In this document: positions 1 to 5,541 of the stretch, piece by piece
Numbering within the stretch: the first letter of the stretch is position 1
Layout: every line of letters starts with the position of its first letter
Assembly (NCBI GenBank): GCA_016715905.1
Contig: JADJXI010000012.1
Span: 1 to 7,076, forward strand
Direction: 5' to 3'
Source of the DNA: Sphingobacteriaceae bacterium
GTDB taxonomy: Bacteria; Bacteroidota; Bacteroidia; B-17B0; Aurantibacillaceae
Length of the DNA: 7,076 nt
The notes under the pieces: model-generated
What the model saw: only the letters and a program-made list of their open reading frames with translations
Told to the model about the DNA's origin: nothing
The model's database searches: none
Position numbers and translations under genes: made by a program

Positions 1-1106
1 ATTTTCCCTATTGCATTTTAATATGGAATTTATCCATGAAGTCAGAAAAGACTTATGTTGAAATCGACATTTCTAACAGTGAACCTTCATCTAATTGGTA
101 AAACATTTAAAGCTTAATTGGAAAAAAAAAAAGATGTAATAAATCTTGTAACTGGTTTCCAAGACCTCGAAATTCAAATGAATAGTATTTCTACTGCCTT
201 TAAGTAATGCAATAAAAGTAAAAGACCAAAATACAGACACAAGGCGATTAGAGCTAGACCAGATTTTTTCAGCTCAATACAATATGAAGTAAAGGGAAAC
301 GCTTTCAAAAATTCAAAATATGTAAAGATTTTATCTTCCCATGCTGTAAGGCGCTGGAGCATTTTTGTTAATTCAAGAAATTTTCTTGAAAAGTCTCCTA
401 GTTCTTTAGGCTGTAAGAAAGAAGAGTACCAAAACCAACTCTGGTTGAACGATGAAATAAATCTTGATACCATACTGCACCAATTGCTATAGAATTTTAT
501 GAATGATTGTGGGCAAAGTTGTTTGAGCTTGGTTTTCAATTCAAATCAAACTCCAGCTGCTTAAGAAACAAGTTTCTTACTTAGGAAAAAATCATATCAA
601 ATTAATAACTCATTTCTTTCCTTTTAAAACTGAAGAAACTAAGAATTGCGACATTAAAAGAGATGGATTTTAAGCTGCAACTTCAAATGATAAAATAGGT
701 TTAGCCTATTTGGCTTTCAAATAATACTTTTTCAGAAGAGTCAAAATTAGTTTTGGAAAAAAGGTAAAATTGTCTAGTAAAACCTATTTTAGTAGTCCTA
801 ACCAAATGGCTACAAAAAACATCGGGGAAGATTGATAATCAGATGGCTTGGTTGGGTACCAAATTAGGCGTTGTTCTAATAGAACACAATCTAGTGCTAT
901 AGATAAATTAAAGAACTGAATGAAGAAGCGGAAAAACTTGGGTAAATAAAATATTACCATATATAGAGGTATATGGATTTTTAGATAAAGATGAGTTATA
1001 TGAGGGAATTCGAAGTTATTAGGGCAACAATTAAGTCATATAAATATTGGAAATGAAAATTTTAAAATATTTTATCAAAAGGAGCTCAAAAATATACGCA
1101 CACCTT
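1..1106. other. Long stretch without an intact gene
   Basis: No ORF here has a credible start, ribosome site and family motif together. The + strand has one stop-free run of 94 codons (208-489, between TAA at 205 and TAG at 490). It has no ATG and no recognisable domain, although parts read like protein (for example WSIFVNSRNFLEKSPSS). A second run in another frame (about 514-831, roughly 106 codons) is free of TGA but holds two TAA codons, at about 671 and 722. The stretch from about 1004 to 1336 is open but has no ATG before 1151, and most of it lies in the following palindromic repeat. The most economical reading is decayed coding DNA of unknown origin. I see no promoter, tRNA or terminator that I could defend. 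Confidence 0.5.
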
Positions 1107-1338
1107 ACTTAACTGAGCACAACCTAACGCGGAAGGAACCATATTGGCAGTTGTTCGTTTCAAAACTGAGTACCGGGAGAAAAGATCCTGGGCTCTGGCC
1201 TGCCAAGCGCGTTGCCCTGCCCCCGTCTGAATTGAAGCCAATTCAGTCACAGCACTTGCAGTGGAATGAGAGGCACTTGTGCTTCGGAGATTTCCATGCC
1301 GGGAAGCGCGGGCTTGTTTCGAGGTTTGAACGTTAAGT
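1107..1338 (+). repeat. Repeat 1: long palindromic attC-like site
   Basis: A GC-richer island of about 230 bases with inverted ends. The left end is ACTTAAC (1107-1113) and the right end GTTAAGT (1332-1338). They are perfect complements and match the integron attC outer consensus RYYYAAC / GTTRRRY. Inside them, after a 5-base spacer on the left and a 4-base spacer on the right, ACAACCT (1119-1125) faces AGGTTT (1322-1327). The left arm has one extra C, as the L'' arm of known attC sites does. An internal perfect 8-bp hairpin is CTGAATTG-AAGC-CAATTCAG (1227-1246). The block 1244-1267 (CACAGCACTTGCAGTGG in its middle) is identical in repeats 2 and 3, and similarity continues for about 25 bases beyond it. 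At this length it would be a long attC. A palindromic mobile repeat unrelated to integrons is the alternative. Short ORFs on both strands here are by-products of the palindrome. Confidence 0.5.
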
Positions 1339-2553
1339 GCCATTGTGTTGGGCTTAGCTGTTTTATGAACAAGGCTGGAAAAAGAAAATAAAATTAGTAG
1401 GATTATAAGGCTTTATGACTGTTTCTAAAAAATTGAAATAATTTTTCTGCAGGCCAAAGATATAAATTTCTAAGGCATTGTAAAACAAGATCTATACCTC
1501 AAGAACCAACACAAAAGTTTCAGTTTTGAGAAATATGAACATTCTGAAGGATTTGAAAGAGAATAACGAGGATAGATGAATATGTAAGGATAACTTTAGT
1601 TAAACTCTTGATAGAAGAGCAAGCACAGGACATTCGCAGTTAAGCCCCAAACCTAGGGCTTGAAAAAAAGTGAATTGTTTAGAGCTGAGTCAGCCAAAGC
1701 GCTAAGCATTAACAAATCCTACGAGAGTAGCTTGAGTTAAATATTAGGCTGAAACTAATTGATATTAGGAACTGGAGTTTAGAACAATAGGTCCGGAAAA
1801 TCGAGAACAGTGGACGTTTAGGGAAAGGAAATAAAGATATAGCGAATATATGATAGTTTATCTCACAAACAATTTTTGAAATGTTGTGAATTAAAGCGTT
1901 ATGAATTATGAAAAGTAATAATTAGAGGAAAGGGTATCCATGAGAACTATGAAAGTCATTAAACCCAGTAAGTTGGATTTGCCTTTTAAGAGATATAGGG
2001 GAAACCATAGCCTTTAAAATTAGGAGTTAAATAAAAATTTAAGGATAGAATTATAACTAATTGAATATAAGCAAAAGAGTCAAAACAACAATCAATGTGT
2101 ATATAATTCCATTCTGGGCTTTATTTATTATTCAAATAAAAAATATGAAACTGTTGTTAGATGTAATTAACCTTTGTCGAAACATGACTTTTTGGACTCT
2201 TTTCTGAAATTGATTTTGAACGGGTAGACTGGAGTAGAAAGTACATTAAAAAATCTTAGTATTGCAGGAGACAATTAAAAATGGGAATTGGTTTCTAACA
2301 ACAGAAAAGTTGAGTCCGCCCATAAATGACGGAATTAGGAAAAGAAACAGGGAATATATTGGATAATTATTTATTCAAATAGAAATTAGACCAAATAATA
2401 AACCTTTAGAATCGCCTTTTTAAATTAAGAAATTGAAGCCTGATTTTTAAGAAATAAATAAAAATATTGAAGAAGCATAAATCAAAGAGTAGATTACAAT
2501 AAAATAATTAGAAAAATGTAAAAATAAATAAAGAAATGATTGATTAATAAACC
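1339..2553. other. Cassette-like interval with no gene
   Basis: This is the DNA between repeats 1 and 2. If the repeats are attC sites, cutting at the GTT of each gives a unit of about 1.42 kb (1332 to 2754). No frame on either strand holds a credible gene. Frame 1 on the + strand reads as protein-like text from about 1332 to 2105 but contains roughly 30 stops of all three kinds, which is at or above chance for such AT-rich DNA, so I do not call it a gene. Fragments resembling the downstream tandem repeat occur here: GAACAATAGG at 1782-1791 and CTGGAGTAGAAAGTA at 2229-2243. A 64-codon minus-strand ORF at 2447-2641 extends into repeat 2 and is hydrophobic low-complexity, so it is also not called. 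Confidence 0.5.
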
Positions 2554-2763
2554 GTCGCACAACAAAGCATACCCACTGCGGAAGTGAGTCGAGTTGGAAG
2601 TTCTCACTTCCTTGCACCGAGAGAGAGCTTGGTCTCTCCAAGCAAGTGCAGTGCCTTCGCTTGTTTGGAAGCTTACTCAGTCACAGCACTTGCAGTGGAA
2701 TAAGCTCACTTGCTCGGTGAAATCGCCAAGGGCGACTTCGGGTATGCTTGAACGTTGTGCGAC
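2554..2763 (+). repeat. Repeat 2: complete palindromic attC-like element
   Basis: A 210-base GC-richer element with perfect inverted ends: GTCGCACAAC (2554-2563) and GTTGTGCGAC (2754-2763). A second perfect pair lies inside: AAGCATACCC (2565-2574) and GGGTATGCTT (2740-2749). Further stems are GGAAGTGAG/CTCACTTCC (2580-2588 with 2603-2611), CACCGAG/CTCGGTG (2615-2621 with 2713-2719), GCTTGG/CCAAGC (2627-2632 with 2638-2643), and TCGCC-AAG-GGCGA (2723-2735). GCAAGTGC (2642-2649) can pair with GCACTTGC (2686-2693). The whole strand can therefore fold into a branched hairpin. The outer bases GCACAAC/GTTGTGC each miss the attC consensus at one position. The spacer is 1 base on the left and 4 on the right, which is less typical than in repeat 1. 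An integron attC, a MITE-like element and a structured RNA all fit; the fold itself is seen directly. Confidence 0.6.
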
Positions 2764-3515
2764 ATTACTGGCTTTATGATTTCGATAAACAGAATTGTTT
2801 TGTTGAATTTTGAACTGACGCGAAAGGAGTGTAAAATCGGGCAAAAGCCTAAAAGATGTAATTTGGACTTTTGACATTAGGTATGATGACAAAGAATTAA
2901 GCTAGGAAAGTGGGCTTGAACTGGTACATCTGGAATAGAAAGTAGAGAAAGGTGATTTAATGGACATCATTGGTAGCCAGTCCTATCGGTTAGCCACCGA
3001 AAAAGTTAAGGAATCTGGAATTGAACAATAAGCATAGAATCAGATATTATGTAAGGAATGGAAATAGGGTTTAAACTGGTGCGTGAAAAATAGAAAGTAA
3101 AGAAAGGCAACATAATGAACGTTATTGTTAGCCAATCATAAAAGTAAGCCACCGAAGAAATTAAGGAATCTGGAACAGAACAATAGGCAAGGTATTAGAG
3201 AATTAAGCTAAAAAGTAACTTGAACTGGTATATCTGGAGTAGAAAGTAAAGAAAGGCAATATTATGGTCATTATTGGTAGCCAGTAATGGAAGTCAAGCC
3301 ACCTGAAAAGTTAAGGAATTTATGAACAATAGGTAAAGAAACTGATATATGGAATGAATAGAAAGTTGGCTTGAGTTGAAACATTAGGAGTAGAAATTAA
3401 TATTAAGCCTATAGAAATAAATTCAAGAAGTGTGAAGAAGCATCGAAAAGGAAATAGCTATTTATAAAAAAATAGGCTTAATTATGACATTAGGAAATAA
3501 AAATGGAAATAAAAC
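2764..3515. other. Cassette-like interval filled mainly by a tandem repeat
   Basis: This is the interval between repeats 2 and 3. It contains a degenerate tandem repeat (listed separately) and no intact gene. The longest ATG-started reading inside a unit is only 23 codons (2960-3031). Bases 2764-2892 and 3400-3515 show no feature I can name. A frame leading into the first unit is free of stops from 2819 to 2902 and reads like protein (KDVIWTFDIRYDDKELS) before a TAG at 2903. If the flanking repeats are recombination sites, the unit would run from 2754 to a lost end near 3718. Confidence 0.45.
2893..3400 (+). repeat. Imperfect tandem repeat, about 150-base unit, three copies plus a fragment
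   Basis: Three diverged head-to-tail copies run from about 2893, 3034 and 3195, with a partial fourth after about 3340. The landmark TAGAAAGTA occurs at 2936, 3091 and 3240, giving periods of 155 and 149 bases. A second landmark, GAACAATA (followed by A or G), is at 3023, 3178 and 3324. Other shared blocks include the 'AGCCA' segment, 'GCCACC.GAA' and 'GTTAAGGAAT'. In the frame of the small ATG at 2960 the units read SQSYRLATEKVKESG, SQS(stop)K(stop)ATEEIKESG and a frameshifted third version. TAG at 2936, 3091 and 3240 is in frame and conserved. Several differences are synonymous-looking (gaa/gag, ggt/ggc, gta/gtg, cag/caa). This suggests a decayed internally repetitive gene or a non-coding repeat; I cannot tell which. 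Confidence 0.65.
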
Positions 3516-3717
3516 GTCGCACAACAAAGCATACCCACTGCGGAAGTGAGTCAGAGTTGGAAGTTGCTCACTTCCTTGCACCGAGAGAGGCTTGGAACTC
3601 CAAGCAAGTGTTGTGCCTTCGTTTGTTTTGGAAGTTACTCAGTCACAGCACTTGCAGTGGAATAAGCTCACTTGCTCGGTGAAACTCCCTATCGGCAGCT
3701 CTGTAGGGTGGGCATAT
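3516..3717 (+). repeat. Repeat 3: attC-like element with its outer right end missing
   Basis: A close copy of repeat 2. It begins with the same GTCGCACAAC (3516-3525) and AAGCATACCC (3527-3536) and keeps the internal stems GGAAGTGAG/CTCACTTCC, CACCGAG/CTCGGTG and GCTTGG/CCAAGC, while the loops between them differ in sequence and length. The identical 24-base block is at 3640-3663. Near the right end, the TCGCC/GGCGA hairpin of repeat 2 is replaced by an unrelated hairpin, CCCTA/TAGGG (3687-3691 with 3704-3708). A degenerate inner right arm follows (TGGGCATATT at 3709-3718 against the expected TGGGTATGCT). The outer arm GTTGTGCGAC is absent and an A-run begins instead. If this is an attC site, it should no longer be cut at its right end. 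It could also serve as a transcription barrier before ravA. Confidence 0.6.
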
Positions 3718-3820
3718 TATTAAAAAAAAAAAAAAAACCTATTTTTTAGAAAAAAAAAAATTTTATAGAATAAAATTATCATAAATTTTAAATTTATTTT
3801 CAAAAGGTAAGTAAAACACT
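3718..3820 (+). promoter_or_regulatory. A/T-tract leader and probable promoter region of ravA
   Basis: About 100 bases of almost pure A and T separate repeat 3 from ravA. They start with 16 consecutive A (3722-3737), then TATTTTTTAG and a run of 10 A (3751-3760). Such tracts bend DNA and can act as UP-like elements. TATAGA (3764-3769) and TATCAT (3777-3782) resemble a -10 box, but no clear TTGACA lies at the right distance, so the promoter cannot be fixed. A weak Shine-Dalgarno-like AAAAGG lies about 13 bases before the ravA ATG. Transcription of the operon most likely starts here, because no gene on the + strand leads into it. Confidence 0.35.
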
Positions 3821-4870
3821 ATGGAATTTATTGAGAGAACAAAAAAAATATTAGAAAGCATAAAAACTGGTATCTATGAAAAAGACGCTGCATTATCTAT
3901 GGCATTTTTAACTGCGATGGCTGGTGAGAGTATATTTTTACTTGGTCCACCTGGGGTAGCAAAAAGTTTAATATCAAGAAGGTTGACTTTAGTTTTTAAA
4001 GATTCGAAACATTTTGAATATCTTATGTCCAGATACTCAACTCCAGAAGAAATATTTGGTCCTATTTCTATAAGTAAATTAAAAAATGAAGACAAATATG
4101 AAAGAAATATTGAAGGATATCTTCCAAAGAGTGATGTTGTTTTTCTGGATGAAATTTGGAAGGCAGGTCCTTCGATTCAAAATACATTATTAACAGTTAT
4201 TAATGAGAAAAAATTTAGAAACGGAAATCAAGAGGTTTCTATTCCACTAAAGTTGTTAATCAGTGCTTCAAATGAATTACCAGCTAAAGATCAAGGTCTT
4301 GAAGCTCTTTGGGATAGGTTTCTAGTTCGTATTTATGTTGATAATATAGAAAGTATAAAAAGTTTTCAAAAAATGATATTGGACACTCAAAATATTTATG
4401 ATAATAATATTGTAGATGAATCAATAAAAATTAATAATGATGAATACAATACATTTAGACAACAGATCAATGATATACAAGTTGAAGATGTTGTTATAAA
4501 TGTTATTCTTTTACTAAAAGAAAAAATCCAATTACATAACGCCATATTACATCAAAACAATAATCAATTAAATATAATCTATGTTTCAGATAGAAAATGG
4601 AGGAAGATTGTAAATTTACTTAGAACATCGGCATTCCTAAATGGAAGAAATATAGTGAATCTAATGGATTGTTTTTTGATTCCTTATTGTCTTTGGGAAA
4701 CAACAGAACAGTTAGATATATTGTTTAGTTTATTAAAGGATGTAGTTGAAAAATCATCTTATAGTCAACTCTTAAATATTGGAGCATTAGAAGAAGCAAT
4801 TCAAAATCTTAAAGATGATGTGAAATTGATATTGGAATTTGGGATAGCTACTATGTCAATAAAACATTAA
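3821..4870 (+). CDS. ravA: RavA-type MoxR AAA+ ATPase, N-terminal part (frameshifted)
   Basis: RavA is a hexameric MoxR-family AAA+ ATPase that works with the VWA protein ViaA. In E. coli the pair touches respiratory complexes and RavA also binds the inducible lysine decarboxylase. Visible motifs, in residues: Walker A GPPGVAKS (42-49), the block FEYLMSRYSTPEEIFGP (65-81), Walker B VVFLDEIW (106-113), sensor 1 SASNELP (148-154), an arginine-finger region ALWDRFLVR (162-170), and the second-domain motif YVSDRKWRK (254-262). All match E. coli RavA closely as I recall it. The ATG at 3821 gives the expected N-terminus (ERTKKILESIKTGIYEKD). The frame ends at residue 349 with a tail (FGIATMSIKH) that does not look like RavA. 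The rest of the protein continues in another frame from 4819. As given, this would be an ATPase module without the LARA and final helices. A sequencing error or a real mutation is equally possible. Identity of the family is very secure. Confidence 0.93.
   Translation: MEFIERTKKILESIKTGIYEKDAALSMAFLTAMAGESIFLLGPPGVAKSLISRRLTLVFKDSKHFEYLMSRYSTPEEIFGPISISKLKNEDKYERNIEGYLPKSDVVFLDEIWKAGPSIQNTLLTVINEKKFRNGNQEVSIPLKLLISASNELPAKDQGLEALWDRFLVRIYVDNIESIKSFQKMILDTQNIYDNNIVDESIKINNDEYNTFRQQINDIQVEDVVINVILLLKEKIQLHNAILHQNNNQLNIIYVSDRKWRKIVNLLRTSAFLNGRNIVNLMDCFLIPYCLWETTEQLDILFSLLKDVVEKSSYSQLLNIGALEEAIQNLKDDVKLILEFGIATMSIKH
4819..4867 (+). other. Frameshift zone inside ravA
   Basis: The upstream frame stops at 4868-4870 (TAA), and the downstream frame is blocked by TGA at 4816-4818. 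The switch must therefore lie between these points. Adding one A to the run at 4822-4824 (GTGAAATTG to GTGAAAATTG) gives DDVKIDIGIWDSYYVNK and joins both halves, making 573 residues from 3821 to 5541. No classical X XXY YYZ slippery heptamer is in register here, so I see no support for programmed frameshifting. A base dropped in sequencing, or a recent one-base deletion, is the better explanation. Confidence 0.75.
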
Positions 4871-5541
4871 ATATTTATATTAGAAAAGAGGAATATGAAA
4901 ATAAAAAAGATAATTCACCTTTAAAAATTTATAGAAAAGAAAATGACGAATCTTTTATTGGAGTGAATGAATTTTTCTATAAGTCAAAAAATAGAAGTTT
5001 GCTAAAGTTAAAAACTTATAAAGGAACTTATGGCAATAATACTTATTATAAATTTTCAAATCCTTATAATAATGATTATCCATATATAAGAACAGAAGAA
5101 TTTCACAATATGAGTCATAGTAGTAGTAGTAGTGTTTATTTTCGTCGACTTGATGATAGTGCTAATTCATATGGTAGTTTTTACAAATTAAATGATGAAC
5201 CTGGAATTAGGTATAGTAGTAATGATGTGAAATATTATCTTGAATCAGAAAATATACAATTGCTTGATGAATATAGAGTTATGAGAGGCAAGAACCAGAT
5301 TTCTAATATAGTTCAAGAAGTATATAATAAAAAATTCGAAGAATATTTAAACGAAATAGAAAATAAATATCAAGTTCTCGATAAGCATCGCCAGAACAAT
5401 AAAGATATAGAATCTAATTTATTAATTCCTGCTGATTTTTCTAAATATGTTAAGAGTAATCTCAATAATATAGACGAAAAACTTGGAATGTTGAGAGTGA
5501 ATCTAAATGAAATAAGAGACTTTTATACTAATGCTAACTGA
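4819..5541 (+). CDS. ravA: RavA C-terminal part: LARA-like and final helical segment (frameshifted)
   Basis: This is the continuation of ravA in another frame, open from 4819 with no ATG. A GTG at 4963 is the first usual start codon but cuts into the domain, so I regard it as a fragment and not a separate gene. The first part (KTLNIYIRKEEYENKK onward, rich in Tyr, Asn and Ser) sits where the LARA domain, the decarboxylase-binding module of E. coli RavA, is found. It is poorly conserved. It contains a run of five AGT codons (5119-5133, Ser). The end is clearly RavA-like: a charged helix (YNKKFEEYLNEIENKYQ), then LLIPADFSKYVKSNLNNIDEKLGMLR, which parallels the family's closing 'LFIPGDW...I..SL..V...' segment. 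It ends with TGA (5539-5541), after the viaA start has been passed. Whether the LARA-like part binds a lysine decarboxylase in this organism is unknown. Confidence 0.8.
   Translation, partial: CEIDIGIWDSYYVNKTLNIYIRKEEYENKKDNSPLKIYRKENDESFIGVNEFFYKSKNRSLLKLKTYKGTYGNNTYYKFSNPYNNDYPYIRTEEFHNMSHSSSSSVYFRRLDDSANSYGSFYKLNDEPGIRYSSNDVKYYLESENIQLLDEYRVMRGKNQISNIVQEVYNKKFEEYLNEIENKYQVLDKHRQNNKDIESNLLIPADFSKYVKSNLNNIDEKLGMLRVNLNEIRDFYTNAN

Noticed and set aside
174..539. 121-codon ORF on the minus strand
   Set aside because: It needs a TTG start, has no convincing ribosome site, is low-complexity hydrophobic (Phe/Leu-rich), and lies opposite a + strand stretch that is itself open. No domain recognised.
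1086..1343. Overlapping ORFs on both strands (85 codons minus; 61 codons plus at 1151-1336)
   Set aside because: They coincide with palindromic repeat 1, whose higher GC lowers stop frequency; no recognisable protein.
2447..2892. Short ORFs over repeat 2 (2447-2641 minus, 2594-2779 plus, 2677-2892 minus)
   Set aside because: They run across the palindromic element and are explained by its composition; the translation of the shared 24-base block recurs wherever the repeat does.
1330..3400. TAA/TAG read as glutamine (alternative code) giving long frames
   Set aside because: All glutamines in ravA and viaA use CAA/CAG, with no in-frame TAA or TAG in over 1000 codons. The stop density in the 1332-2105 frame is at or above chance.
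2893..3400. CRISPR array
   Set aside because: Units are about 150 bases, diverged along their whole length, with no short identical repeats separated by unique spacers and no cas genes.
3718..3760. Rho-independent terminator at the A/T tracts
   Set aside because: The CCCTA/TAGGG hairpin is followed by A-runs on the + strand, not T-runs. For the minus strand, the 16-T tract would precede the hairpin instead of following it.
3874..4095. Minus-strand ORF of 73 codons
   Set aside because: Antisense shadow of the AAA+ domain of ravA.
4819..4870. Programmed -1 ribosomal frameshift in ravA
   Set aside because: No in-register slippery heptamer and no obvious downstream stem were found; a one-base loss in an A-run is simpler.
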